The notes under the pieces: generated by a model
Told to the model about the DNA's origin: nothing
Database searches by the model: none
The model's input: only the letters and a program-made list of their open reading frames with translations
Program-made: the position numbers and the translations under genes
In this document: positions 46,750-58,242 of the stretch, piece by piece
Layout: each line of letters starts with the position of its first letter
How positions within the stretch are numbered: position 1 is the first letter of the stretch
Assembly: GCA_018136815.1 (NCBI GenBank)
Contig: CM030943.1
Coordinates: 3,389,885-3,453,884, forward strand
DNA: 64,000 bases
Source: Isochrysis galbana
Taxonomy: Eukaryota > Haptophyta > Isochrysidales > Isochrysidaceae
Direction: 5' to 3'

Positions 46750-47976
46750 ATGCTGTTCGTCGTCCTGTTGCTCGGTGCCACGATGCGGCGGCAGCATCCT
46801 CGCGGGGGCACCGAGCCCTTGGTGTGCTTTGGCGAGGCGGGCTGCGCTCCACTCTCCACCGCCGTACACAATCTGAGCTCCGTCTCCTCGTGGACCGAGC
46901 TCGTTCCCTCTCGTTCGCACGGGATGCACTCGCGCCATTGGGTCTGTGGGCCTCCCGAGGAGTTCTGCTCTCTCCCAGCGGTACGCGAGGCGCTCCGGCC
47001 TTCTGAGAAGCACCCAGGGGAGAGGTTCGAGCTCTGGGCCGCCGTCGACCGCATCGAATACCTCACAGGCAACCTGGACTTCCAGTCGTCGCAAACCGAG
47101 TCTCGGCACTCTCAGCTGCTCGCCGCAAACCCGACCGAGGAGGTGGACGCCAGGCATCACAGCCGCGTGCGCAGGTATCGGCTGGGGTGGGTGCCCGCCC
47201 TCATCCCAGAGACCATCGCCTTCCCCCGCGGCTGGCGCTTGTGGCACGAGCGGAACGACAGCGGGAGGCCCTCCGCGCTGCCGTGCGGCCAGAGCCGTGG
47301 CGAGGATGCCGCCGTCATCCGCTCCTTCTTCTCCGACTTCGAGACGCGGGAGCCGCTGCGCGGGGGGCAGTTTCTGGAGATCGGCGGGTTCAACGGCTTC
47401 ATCGAGTCCACCACCCTCATCCTGGAAGGCTGCCTCGGATGGCGGGGCGCACTGATCGAGGCGTCACCCGGGTCCTTCTCCCAGTTGCGCAGAAACCGAC
47501 GCAGTTCCATGAACATCAACATGGCGGCGTGCGAGACCTCGTCCATCATGCGCTTCTCGAGCCACGGCGGGACTGCCGACAGGCTCCTACCCGTCAATGA
47601 CACCTCCCCGCCGGACGGGCACGCCGTGCTGGAAGTGCCCTGCGAACCTGTGGGCGATGTCCTCGAGTCGCTCGGCATGCGCCACCTTGATTTCGCCTCA
47701 GTCGATGTGGAGGGTGCCGAGCTTCCGGTGCTGCGCTCGTTGGTGCGCAGGGGCATCTCGATCGGCGTGGCCATGATCGAGGTGCGCGAGGACGGCAACC
47801 GCCGCCCCGAGATGGAGCTCCTCCTAGGCGCCGGAATGAGCTACGTCGGCCAATTGAATTCGCGCAACACCATAGCCAACGAGATCATCAACGACGCGTA
47901 CGTGAACTTCACGCACATGGAGCTGCGATTCCCCCGCGCGCAACTCAATCGAGCCCGGAGGACCCTGCCGCCTTGA
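46750..47976 (+). CDS. Secreted FkbM-type methyltransferase
   Basis: Single exon, 408 residues. The start ATG 46750 is chosen because upstream frame is pure GA repeat and because MLFVVLLLGAT gives a short signal peptide or anchor. The C-terminal half carries the FkbM/Methyltransf_21 pattern: FLEIGGFNGFIESTTLILE (SAM-binding glycine loop, about residue 208) followed by WRGALIEASPGSFSQLRRNR, and later DFASVDVEGAELPVLRSL (about 313-330). The family methylates small molecules or sugars, probably on oxygen; substrate here is unknown. The N-terminal 200 residues hold several cysteines (CFGEAGCAPL, VCGPPEEFC) and no recognised domain. A signal sequence suggests an ER/Golgi or secreted role such as glycan methylation (inference). 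Confidence 0.85.
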   Translation: MLFVVLLLGATMRRQHPRGGTEPLVCFGEAGCAPLSTAVHNLSSVSSWTELVPSRSHGMHSRHWVCGPPEEFCSLPAVREALRPSEKHPGERFELWAAVDRIEYLTGNLDFQSSQTESRHSQLLAANPTEEVDARHHSRVRRYRLGWVPALIPETIAFPRGWRLWHERNDSGRPSALPCGQSRGEDAAVIRSFFSDFETREPLRGGQFLEIGGFNGFIESTTLILEGCLGWRGALIEASPGSFSQLRRNRRSSMNINMAACETSSIMRFSSHGGTADRLLPVNDTSPPDGHAVLEVPCEPVGDVLESLGMRHLDFASVDVEGAELPVLRSLVRRGISIGVAMIEVREDGNRRPEMELLLGAGMSYVGQLNSRNTIANEIINDAYVNFTHMELRFPRAQLNRARRTLPP

Positions 47977-48440
47977 TCTGTGGCAGTCCGTGACTCGCCA
48001 CTGCGCCCCCACGCCCATCCTTCGTCACATGCGCCACGGTGTAGGCCGCCCGAATGCCGCTTACCCCTTCCCGACACCGCAGGAGAGCGGGCCGAGCACA
48101 GTCGTGTTTGCGCACTAGGCGTGCGCCCGGCCCCCGCCACATGGTCTTGTGCCGTGTGTGTGCCCGCCCTTGATCTCGTTGAGCCCCAATCCCATCGAGT
48201 GTGTGAACACGGGCTAGGAGCATGAGTGTGTCTGAGCCGCCCGCGTCCTCGCTAGAATTGAGCCCACGCGCCTGCGCTCCCTGCTTACTCTAGAACAACG
48301 GGACCCCAATCGACTTTGGGGAAGCGATCATGCGAATTTTCATTTTATCCGATTTAGCCAAATTGACTCTTAACTATAAAATACTATGTGATACTGATAC
48401 TACTATGTAATGGTATTTAATGCATTAAACAATACTACTA
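47977..48440. other. Downstream of the methyltransferase; no gene
   Basis: Likely 3' UTR, then an AT-rich patch at 48340-48445 with ACTATGT and AATACTACTATG repeats. No coding frame or RNA recognised. Confidence 0.5.
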
Positions 48441-48442
48441 TG

Positions 48443-49977
48443 TTATGACGAATTGGGATGGCCCATAGGGCCTGAGGGCAATGAGGAAGGAGGGAGACCG
48501 GCGGCAGGCGCGGCGGAGGAGACGACTTCGGAGACGCTGACGGGCCGAGGCCCGTCAGCAGAGGAAGGCGGATAGGCGGGCTTGAGCGAGGGCGAGGACG
48601 GCGGCGAGAGCGACATCGAGCGAGTGGCGAGAGGCGAGGGTGAGTGTGAGGAGGGCTGTGTTGGCAGGGGCTGGTGAGGCAAGGCGAGTTTGTAGGGTAC
48701 GAGTGTTACGAGAGCGAGAGCGACGAGAGCGAGAGCGACGGATGACGGCTGACGACAGGACGTCGGACAACGATGCAAAAAACCACAGGATGCACCGACT
48801 CACGAACGCACCAGAATCATTCACCCAAACCAAGCAAAACGTGAAATAACCGAGACCCCACATCACCGGTAACTCAAACACGTCGCGAGAGACGGAGAGA
48901 GAGAGAGAGCGAGAGAGAGAGATTCCGCAGCGACAATCGGAGCGTGTCTTCGCTTTGGATTTTCCCACCAAGGCGGAAAGTCGAAGAGGAACGTTATGTC
49001 GCGCAACCACGGCGATCACTTTGGATACAGATCGCAGCGAGATATCCTTGCAATCGATGAAATCTTATTGTTGAGCGTGGACCTTCTAGACGTTTCCCTT
49101 GAGCAACCCTGAGTAGCAACCAAGGGAGGAGAAAACCAAAAACCAACGGGACCAAGGGCTTTCACGCAACTTGCATCAAGGAGAAGGATAACCAAAATCC
49201 AAAGCAGCGAATCTAAATCAATCTCCAAGGGGAGATGGCAAACCAAGGACCAAGGAGAAAGATTCCCTCACCCAAGCAGCGAACCTAAATCGATCTCCAA
49301 GGGGAGATGGCAAACCAAACCTGATTGCCCCCAGAAGCAGATAAAGAAACGCGGGGAGATAGCGAATTAAACCTTTCGCGAGGCGCCTGGGAGGAAGAAA
49401 GGTGGGGAAACTCCCGGTCATGGAACATTTGATGACATCGAGAGAAAGTAAGAGAAGAGGCGGAATACCAATCGACGAGACCTTGAGGCTTAAAATAACC
49501 CACAGGTTATAAGTAAAAAGCCTGCCATCGTATGGAATACGACAGTGGTGTGGCCTCGCCAGACGCGCGTATGTGCGCTCTGGCGAGATTTTGAGCCCAT
49601 TCTTCCGCAGCGTGTCGAATCAAGCGCGCGCTTGATCGTGGCAAGTCTCAGCGGGGCTAGGGGCATGGAGTGAAGAGAAGTCTTGAGAGAGGGGGGAAAA
49701 GGGCGCGCTACATCGCGACGAGGGCCCACGAGACACCACCCCACATCACTCATCACTCACTCACCAACAAGAAAACTCCGAAACTAGAAACTAACGCATA
49801 CATCGCACAAACAAACCAATGAAACAAGTAAGGACAAACGAACAAATGCGGCGTGCAATGCGGCGGAGCTTCGAGGCAACTCATTGGCAAAAACAAAACT
49901 CACTCAATTTTCTCACACACTACACATTGATAGAAGCACCGCATCCGCCTAGAGTATATAAAATACTCTGGATGCGA
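48443..49977 (-). mobile_element. LTR-like retroelement 5' region, longest copy
   Basis: On the minus strand the block starts at about 49977 with TGTCGCATCCAGAGTATTTT (as at 33832), continues through the AAACAAAC-rich part to about 49680, then a long leader (with the CGCCTCGCGAAAGGTTTAAT block shared with 43.8 kb and 6.5 kb) to ATG 48616. The ORF reads MSLSPPSSPSLKPAYPPSSA for 57 codons to a stop at 48443, ending where the copy at 43 kb also diverges (SGPMGH). AGCGAA(T/C)CTAAATC with the following ATCTCCAAGGGGAGATGGC occurs twice 71 bp apart (49207 and 49278). No gag core, protease or RT follows. Confidence 0.55.
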
Positions 49978-50257
49978 CACCCCCCGACTTAAGTCGAGCG
50001 TCCACGCGAGTCATGGGGTGATCAGGCCCAAAACAAGCATGAACGAACAAACAAAAGCCGAAACAATGAAACAAACACGACTGGCGACTGAAAGTGAATG
50101 AAAGTGTGTGACCCCTTGTCTCAGCCCCCAAAGAGCGTGCACTCTCAGTGGGTTCAACCAAACGCGATCGCGTAGGTTTGAAGAAAAGTCTCAATCGGGG
50201 TACTTAAAAGGCCCTGTTTGACCGCCCTACGCCCTATGTTTGATTCGTTTGATATTT

Positions 50258-50593
50258 AAAAAAAAACTTCTTAATATTCTCGCCGCGCGCGCGACTACGC
50301 ACCCTTATTGTGCTGCCACGCCCGCTACTCTCTTCTCCCCTCCACCTGCCTTGCGGCTCGTCCCTCGTGCACTACCTAGGGGCTGGGTGTTTGGGGTTTC
50401 CTGTAGCAGGCGGTGTGCTCCGATCCCCGATAGGTTTTCCACTCCTTCCTCCTGCGCCATCGGGCTATCGGTTTCCATGTTTTCTTGTTGAGTCCGTGAG
50501 TCCGTGAGGTGGGCGGTTAAATCGCGGGGAGTTTTGAGGGCGGGGGGCAGGTAGGCGGGTGAGACGTGGGACACGGCTTTGTGTTGTGCGCGG
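50258..50593 (-). mobile_element. LINE 3' UTR with sense-strand oligo-T end
   Basis: Downstream of the ORF2 stop on the minus strand, about 330 bp of UTR end AGAATATTAAGAAG followed by about ten T, at roughly 50258 in plus coordinates. The ending resembles those at 7788, 38256 and 59694. The 19-nt motif CCCTGTTTGACCGCCCTAC lies just beyond at 50212. Confidence 0.65.
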
Positions 50594-53500
50594 TTAGGCG
50601 AGTCTATCCATTATGCGGAGCGCTTGCGCTACCGCGGACAGGTTCATGCCCAGCGTTAGCGTGCCTTTGTCGTTGATCGTAAAGACGGGGGCGCATAGTT
50701 CTCGCGGGGTCTTGAGCTTGGGTTTTCTTCCCTGGGAGGCTTTACTGGTGCGTGCGGCCGAGGGTCTCTCCGGGGGTACGAGGCCTCTGGCGAGTACTGT
50801 GAATCTACTCAGGGTCTTTTCGATGACCGGCACGTGGTGGAAGGTATAGTTGTCAAATTCTGCTTTGTAGAAGTCACCTATTATGTACCTCCATGCTATG
50901 AGGTAGAGAGCTTTGAGGCTGTCGGATGTCGGGGCGTTCGGGTATACGAACAGTCTATCCTTGAGTTTCTGGACCGTCGATCTGTTTCTATCAGGCGTGT
51001 AGCCTGTCACAGCTTCTACGGTCAGGAAAATTTGTTGTGTGGAAGGGCATCTGGCCAGGTGTGTCGAACTTTCGCGGTGTTTACCGCAAAGTCTGCATCT
51101 CGTGGTGGTCGCCGTGGCGAACCGGTTTCGTGTGCCTAGCCTTCTGTGGTTGATGTGCTTGAAGTGGGGGTGCTTATCCGTGTGTTTTAACATGGGGTGT
51201 GTGTAGAGTTTTGCCACGTGCATCCACTCGTCTTGGGTCAGTGCTAGCTTCCGAGCCCACGCTTCTCGGGCTGGTTGGGGTTGGGCGCTGGGGCCGCCCT
51301 TGAGGTATTCTCTCGTTATGTCGGACACGGTGATTTGGTCTAGTTGCTTTTTATCGTTGAGTGTGTATTCGTCCGCTAGCGGGTATTCTAAGTGTTTCGG
51401 GCCTTTTAGCCCGCTTTCCCATTTGGCCGGTGCGTGGTATAATAGTGTCTCTTCGCCCGGTTTCGCTACTTCGGTGGTGTTCGCGGTTTCGCCTAAATAG
51501 TTGATGTTTGTGTATGTCCATATATTGTTCATTTTAGTGATGTATTTGTCGTCTTCCGACGCCTTGACTTCCTTCGCCTCATTTTCCGGCGGAGTCACAC
51601 CGTTCGTTTGTACCGTTTGCGTCCTAGAGGCGGCTGGGTTCGGTGGCGGGTCTACCTGTGCTTTATCTAGGAGTAGGAGTCTCGAGGCGTGGCGAACCAC
51701 GCTTTCCCACGAGTTCAAGAATTCCTTTTTATCTATTTTTGCCCCCGCGTGGAGGAAAGTCTCAGGGAGGTGTTCTACGTACCGCGCGCATTCTTCTTGA
51801 GTGTAGGGTTCGGTAAATTTGGCGTCTTTATAGACGTTGTGCACGACATGTGTGTGCAGAGATTCCCATAGGCTGACCCACGCGGTTCGGGTGATCGGCG
51901 GGGGGTCGTGGCAGTTGTGCCATAGCGGCTGAGAGAGCGCTCCTTCCGTAGAGAGGAGCGAGCGGTTTATCCTCAGTGCCCTGAAGTTTGTTAGGGCCTC
52001 TTTCCAGAATGTCGGCAACGCCGGGTTTCCTCTGAGGCTCCGCATGAGCGTCCTCGGGGGAATTGTAGAGAGGACGGCCCCTCGGCCCAGTCCGGTCCGG
52101 CAGAACCACGCGTCTAGGGCGCGCTTCCATATGGCTCTCCTCGCATTGAGATAGTTTAATATCCATTTCGCTTGGAGGGCCCTTACGTGCGCCGTCCAGT
52201 GGAGGAGTCCGGTCCCCATCGTGCGCGTCGCGTCTTCTTTTTCGTGTACGGGGTAGTGCGGGTGTTTCACCCATTTAGTGATGTTGCCGGTGTGGGGGCT
52301 TTCCCATAGGACTTTGTCGGCCGCCCTCTGAATTCTCTTGTGGAACCATTTGGGAGCCGCCAAGGTTTGCACCCAGTATCGCGGCGTGCCGTAGATCATG
52401 AAGTTTACTCTGTTAGTTCTGCCGAAGATGGTCATATGGCGCGCTACCGATGTCAGTCGTGCCGCCTTAGCGTCTATTTTGTCCGCGAGTTGTTTCCAAA
52501 AGGGCTTTAGGGCCTCCGGGGTTCCTAGTGGAACGCCTAGTATTGTCAGGTATTGGTCGTTGGCTATCCAGTTATATTTTCGCATATCCCACGGCGGTTT
52601 TTGGCGCATCTGCGAGCCCATTCGTATGCCTTGGAATTTGGTCTCGTTCGTCTTGCCCCCCGTGGCTCTCTCGTGCGCTCGTACCCATGTTAGTGCGCGT
52701 TTGAGGCTCTTGTAGTCTCTTGCGATGAGTGCCGTGTCGTCCGCGAACTGGCTTATCTTTAGGTCGTAGCCATTGAGGTCTATTCCCTGTATGTCGGGGT
52801 CCCCGTTTATTGCCCGGGTGAGCGCCTCCGTTGTGAGGAGAAAAGTGAGCGGTGAGAGTGGGCAACCCTGGGGCATTCCGCTTCCTATCGTGAAGGTGAA
52901 GGGGTAGCTCCGGCCGCCGTTGATTTTGATCGTGCGGATCGGTCTCGCTTCCTCGCTTGTGAGCGCTCTGGCTAGTCGTTGAAAGTCCGGTCCGAAGTTG
53001 AGCAGGCGGAGCGCTAGGTGATAGAATTCCCAGCTGACTCTATCGAAGGCTTTCTCCCAATCGAGCGCTAGGAGGAGGCCCGGCTCTCCCGTTTCGTCGA
53101 GGTATGCCCTCGTTAGTTGCAGGAGGTGGGTAGCTTCGCTTATCAGTCTCCTAGGCACGAATCCTAGTTGATTGTCAGAGATAATGTTACCTATTACTTT
53201 GCTAAGTCGGTTTGTTAGTATTTTCGCTAGGATTTTGTAATCACTTTGTAATAATGTTATAGGCCTGTAGTTTCTGGGGTCACGCGCATCGCCCTTTTTG
53301 TAGAGGAGTATGATATCCCCTTCCCTCATGGTGTACGGGATAAGGCCCGTATCGAACGTTTGGTTGTACAGGTCTGTCAGGATTGGCGCTACTAGCTCCT
53401 CGTGCGCCTTATAGACTTCTGCCGGTATCCCATCTGGTCCCGCGCTCTTTCCGGGGCCTATGCTCCGGATGGCTAGAAGGGTCTCTTCCACTGTGATCCG

Positions 53501-53650
53501 CCCTTCCAGTCGGCGTCTGTCGAGTATGGTGAGGGGACGGTCGGATAGTGTGACTTCGAGCTCGGGTTCTCGCTGCGACTCTTTGGGGGAGTACAGCCAG
53601 GAGTAGTATCTTCTGAATTCTCTACGGATGGGGAGGACAAATATCGAGGG
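50594..53650 (-). mobile_element. LINE ORF2, reverse transcriptase, 5'-truncated
   Basis: The longest intact retrotransposon frame, open for about 1,015 codons. The first codon of the 965-residue frame at 53491 is GTG, and the frame stays open upstream to about 53650 (REFRRYYSWLYSPKES), so no true start is present. RT motifs are NYRPITLLQSDYK, DWEKAFDRV, GMPQGCPLSP and the catalytic FADDT (residues 249-253 counted from 53491). Thumb and linker follow, then a C-terminal Cys-His motif CRLCGKHRESSTHLARC. The arrangement is that of L1/Tx1-type non-LTR elements. The APE endonuclease expected before RT is absent, because the element joins a different repeat at about 53650. The RT frame itself has no visible lesion, so it is a young but incomplete copy. 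Confidence 0.9.
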
Positions 53651-53830
53651 GAGGGGGCAGTGCCCCCACCCCCCGGTATCACTCGGACACCTGGCCCGTC
53701 AGGCATGGCGGGATTCCGGGACTGAGACGTTATGTCCAATTAGCTAGTGGGGTTGGCTAGGATATAACATTGATTATTATTATTATTTTATAATCGCTTT
53801 GTAGCAGTGTGATGGGCCTGGAGTAGGGGA
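53640..53830 (-). mobile_element. Dispersed segment plus short RT fragment
   Basis: 53640-53775 is the inverse of 36355-36495. Beyond it, 53785-53822 encodes RPITLLQSDYK on the minus strand, a second piece of RT identical in protein to the one in the adjacent ORF2. Between them lies (ATA)n, so an RT copy was broken here and a second 5'-truncated copy joined on. Confidence 0.7.
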
Positions 53831-54235
53831 GTGGTAGTAGTAGTCCTTTCCTAGTAGTAGTAGAGAGATGGAAGGAGGAGGGTTTCATAGTAGTAGTCCT
53901 TGTTTGTAGTTTGTAGTTTGTAGTAGCCTTTCTTTAGTTTAGTCGTAGTACGAGTCGTAGTCCCATCGTAGTGGTAGTAGTCCTATTTTGTGGTGGTACT
54001 TAGAGAGAGAGGGAAGGCGGGCGAGGAGTATAGTGTAGCAGAAGTCCTTCTCTAGTAGTAGCAGAGAGGGAGAAGGAGGAGGGGTTGAGTAGTAGTAGCC
54101 CACTTCCTCGGTAGTAGCCCCCTTTTTTAGTAGTAGCCCCCTTTTGAGTAGTAGCCCCTTTTTTAGTAGTAGCCCCTTTTTGAGTGGTAGCCCCATTTTT
54201 TAGTAGTAGCCCCTTTTTTTGTAGTAGTACTGGGA
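53830..54235. repeat. AGTAGT/TAGTAGCCCC tandem repeats
   Basis: Degenerate GTAGTAGTAG sequence followed at 54090-54225 by seven units of AGTAGTAGCCCCTTTTTT with length variation (17-19 bp). Minus-strand frames read LLLKKG repeats and are not considered coding. Confidence 0.85.
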
Positions 54236-54600
54236 GAGAGAGAGAGAAGGGGGGCGAGGGGCCGCGGGGATTGCGGGGGAAGAGGAGAGAGAGAGGGAGA
54301 GGAGAGAGGGGGGGAGAGAGAAAGAGGGGGGGAAGTATGAGAAGAGAAGAGCGAGAAGAGAGGGTTATTGCCGGGCGGGGCGGCGGGGGAAGGGCGGTCC
54401 CTCTGCTCTCTCCCTCTCCGTGGCTAGCCCCCTTTTTACTTCAATGTAAACGCTGTTACTCGAGTCTTTCGTGCTGTGGGACGAGAGAGAGAGAGAGAGA
54501 GGGAGAGAGGGAGAGGGAGAGGAGAAAAGGAGCGAAGGCGAGAGGCGGCGAGGGAAGCCCTCCGCTCATTTATTCACTAAATTGAGGTTTTATTGTCTGA
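54236..54600. repeat. GA-rich tract
   Basis: GA/GGA repeats with a short unique interval at 54410-54475. No gene recognised. Confidence 0.8.
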
Positions 54601-54639
54601 AATAGGGGTGCGCCCCCCCACTGGGTGCGCGCGGCGTCA

Positions 54640-55375
54640 ATGAGCTCCCTCTCTCTCTTTTCCTCCTTCTTCTCTCACTCTCTCTCTCTTTCTCTTCTCT
54701 CCCTCTACCCTCTCTTTCTCTCTTCTCCCCCCCTCTCTCTCTTTCTCTCTTCGCTCTCTTCTCTCTTCTCTCTTCTCTCTTCTCTCTTCTCTCTTCTCTC
54801 TCACGACCCCCCGCCTCTTCTTCTTCTCTCCTCACCTCTTCTTCCCTCTCTCTCTCTCCCCTCTCTCCGCGTGTTACAAAGAGTAACAGGGGTTGGGTAT
54901 TCTGCTACCGCGCCTCCACCTCGCGGCCTCTCGGCTCGGACTCTCCACACTCTCTCCTGCTACCCCTCGGAATTTATTCTCTCTTCAAGGGAATTTATTT
55001 TATTATACAGGGGTCTCCCACGAGGCCCCTCCCCGCTCCACGCCTGTTCTCTCCTCTCTCTCTCCCACTCTCTACTCCCCGCGCGCCTCCCGCTCCCATT
55101 CTCTTGTACACTCCCCCTCTCTCTTCTCTCTTCTTCTCCCCCTCTTCTCCCTCCACTCCCTCTCTTCTTTCTCTTCTCTCTCTCTCTCTCTCCCCTTGCG
55201 CCTTCTTCTCTCTTCTCTCCTCTCTCTCCTCTCTCCTCTCTCTTCTCTATTCTCTCTTCTCTCTTCTCCATTCTCTCTTCTCTCTTCTCTCTCTTCTCTC
55301 TCCTCTCTCTCCTCTCTCTCCCTCTCTCCTCCCTCCTCCCCCCGCCCCCCCTCCCCTGCCTCCCTCCTCCTCCCC
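54640..55375. repeat. CT-rich tract upstream of the FERM gene
   Basis: (CT)n, (CTCTT)n and CCCT sequence with a unique interval at 54870-55030. It ends about 25 bp before the FERM gene start codon, as at MCM6. Confidence 0.85.
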
Positions 55376-55401
55376 CTCCGCTCCCGGCCCCGACCAAGCC
55401 G

Positions 55402-58142
55402 ATGGCGCCGCGCCTCTCCCGCGCCGCCGCCGTCGCCGCCGCCCTCGAGCGCCGCGCGATGCTCCCCCCAGGCCTGCATGCGGCTCAGCTGGACCCCGAC
55501 AGCTATGAGGCCATGCTGGGGCTGCAGGTGAGGCAGGCAGGGAGGGAGAGAGGGAGGGAGGGACGGAGGGAGGGAGGGAGGGAGGCAGAGTGAGGGAGGC
55601 AGGGGAGAGGGAGGGAGGCAGAGTGAGGGAGGGGGAGGGAGGGAGGGAGGGGTGCTCGGGCTGCAGGTGAGAGGGAGAGGGAGCGAGAGGGAGCGGGAGA
55701 GGGAGCAGTAGAGGGAGAGGGACAGACAGTTTGCGAGAGAGGGAGGGAGAGGGAGCGGAAGCGCTCTCCCTCTCTCGGCCCTTCCTCTCGAGCCTCGCGC
55801 TTCGCGCGCTCTCTCTCGCCCTCTCCCTCCTCCTCTCTCGCCCCCGTCCCCCCCCCGCTCTCCGAGCCTCTCGCCTGTCTACATCTACCCCCTCTGGCAA
55901 CCGCGCGCTCTTCGCTAGTCCCGCGGCGGCTTCCGCCGGCCTTGTCGCCGCAACTGCGGCTCCTCCTACCGCACCACCCCCCCCCCTTCCCCAAACCCTC
56001 CCCCCTCCCATTCTAGCGTGGCGCGCAGCCGTCCGCTCGCACCTCTCCGACTCGCTATCCTCTCCCCCCCCCCAACCCCCCACCCCACCCGCCATACAGG
56101 ACGGTTCCGACGAGGACTTCGCCGCCGCGCTCGAGGCCTACGTAAAGGTGCGCGACGCCGCCGCCCGGCCGCCACCCCCTCCTTCCATCCGCACTCCACC
56201 TCCCCCTGCGCGCCCGCGCTCAGGTGTGCCACGAGACGCACGTCGACAAGGCGGTGACGCAGGCATGGCAGCGCTACTGCAAGGTGGGCAGGCGCCCGCC
56301 ATCCTGGTGGCCCCCCCCGCCCCCCCCCCCCCCCACCCATCCCCCTACCATTCCACACCACACGCCGCCCCGCGCGCCTGCTGCACGCCAACTCCCCGCC
56401 CCGTCTCCGCCCACCCCTGTCAGGCGCCCTTTGCCGAGTCACTCATGGATCTCGTCGCCATCTTCCGCACCGCGACGGTGCGGTTCACGGTGCGGTTCCT
56501 AAGCGCGCGCTTCCTCCGTCAGCTCTACCCCTCGGCCCGCCCGCCACCCTCGCGCCCACAGCCCCGCGCCCCTCACTCTTGCTCAGGCCGTCGCGGGCGC
56601 CGGCCCGGAAAGCCCGCCGACGAGCGAGCCGACGCCCGAGCCGACGCGCGAGCCGACGCCCGAGCCGATGCGCGAGCCGACGCCCGAGCCGACGCCCGAG
56701 CCGACGCCCGAGCCGACGCGCGACACACCGGCATCGCACGCCGCCGCCTCGCACAGCGTGCTGTCGCAGCCCGAGCAGGCACGCCGCTCCGTGCACGGGG
56801 TGGGCGCGCCGTCAAGGCCGGCCTCGCTCACACCTGTCCGCCGCCCCCGCCTACAGGGTCGTGCCGAGACGCGCACCGACTCGTGCGGTGTCGGCGAGGC
56901 GTCGGGTGACTCGTCGCCCGACGCGCGCGGTGCCACGCGGCACTCCTCGCGGATCGCGTCCGACGGCCCGGCGTGCGTGCGGCCTCCCGGCTCCTCGGCG
57001 AGTCCCGGTGCCCCACCGACGGTGCCGCCAGTGCGCGGCAGCTCGAGCTTCGACCGGGCGCGCCGCCGCATGTCGTCCTCGCAGTCGCAGGTGCGCGCGC
57101 GCCGCCCCCAAGCGTGGGCCGTGCCGCCGCCCGCTGAGCGCCCGCCCGGCGTGCCGCAGGAGGACGTGGGCGAGCGCGACCGCTCGAGCTCCTTCGGGCG
57201 CAAGGTGGACTCCAAGCTGTCCAGGATCACACGCTCGGTCTCGTTCAACACCCGGCGACGCCACCGCGGCCAGCATGGGCCGCACGACGAGAACTGGGCG
57301 CCCGGTGTGCTGGCGCGCATCCCCGTTCGCGGCGCGTGCGCTCCGGCCGATGCGCCAGCCCGCTGCCGACCACCGTGTGCGCCCTCCCTCGCAGATGAAG
57401 GCGTGGGTGTCTCCGCGTCGGTTGTGGAGGCGGACGCGCCGCAGCAGCGCACGTGGTCCTTCTCCAGGCGGAGTCGGCGGAACAGGGTGAGCCCGCCTTC
57501 ACGCCACCCCCACCACCACCCCCGCGCGCGCTCGAGCCTCGCGCCCGCCAACCCCGCGCTCCGCCGCAGGGCGAGGAGACGGTGCCCGAGGGCTACGTCA
57601 AAGTCCTCCTTCTGGACGGCACTCACAAGTTCTTCAAGGCGACCGACCACATGAACGTCTCCGAGCTGGTGGAGCAGGTGCGCGCCCCATCACGGCCTCC
57701 CCGCCCCTTCCCGCCCCCGTGCGCACGGCTTCACCTCTGCCCGGCGCGCAGGTGAAGGAACATCTCGGCGTGCCCGAGTCGGACTCGTTCGCCCTCTACC
57801 AAGTGCAGCGCGGCACGCACTATCTACTTCAGGGCAACACCCTCGTGTCGGAGATCAAGGCCGCCACCGACCAGCGCGGCAAGTCGCTCATCCGCGACAA
57901 GCGGCCCAAACTGCTCTTCAAGAAGTACCTCTTCACCGAGATGGATGAGCGGCGCATGTCCAACAAGCACTTCTTGCACCTCGTGTACATCCAGGTGCGC
58001 GCGCGCGCATCCGCCCGAGCGGCACGCCGGTGCTGATCCGCGCGCCTGCCTGTAGGCCGTCCACGACGTCCAACGTGGCAACTACCTCACCAAGGTCCAG
58101 GACGCGCTAAAGCTTGCCGCGATCCAGTACTACGTCTGGTAC
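55402..58142 (+). CDS. Talin-like FERM domain protein, 3' end lost in gap
   Basis: Membrane-cytoskeleton linker candidate. Exons: 55402-55527, 56100-56147, 56224-56283, 56424-56477, 56587-57090, an exon starting near 57161 and ending near 57303, 57393-57487, 57570-57677, 57752-57994 and 58056 into the gap; phases agree. The N-terminal exons (YEAMLGLQ, DGSDEDFAAALEAYVK, CHETHVDKAVTQAWQRYCK) look helical. Exon 5 has a TPEP/TREP repeat (about eight copies) and Ser/Arg-rich linker. Then comes a FERM head: F1 ubiquitin-like lobe GYVKVLLLDGTHKFFKATDH, an acidic/basic bridge, LLFKKYLFTEMDERRMSNKH and the F2 start HLVYIQAVHDVQRGNYLT with DALKLAAIQYY. The KKYLF...LVYIQA..D...G order resembles talin more than ezrin. 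The rest of F2 and F3, and any rod or kinase, lie in or beyond 100 Ns. Exons 5-7 are the least certain; an extra intron near 56800-56850 is possible. Confidence 0.78.
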
Positions 58143-58242
58143 NNNNNNNNNNNNNNNNNNNNNNNNNNNNNNNNNNNNNNNNNNNNNNNNNNNNNNNNNN
58201 NNNNNNNNNNNNNNNNNNNNNNNNNNNNNNNNNNNNNNNNNN
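58143..58242. other. Assembly gap, 100 N
   Basis: Exactly 100 undetermined bases, the usual placeholder for a gap of unknown length. It interrupts the FERM gene; sequence to the right does not continue the gene in any frame I can see. Confidence 0.99.
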
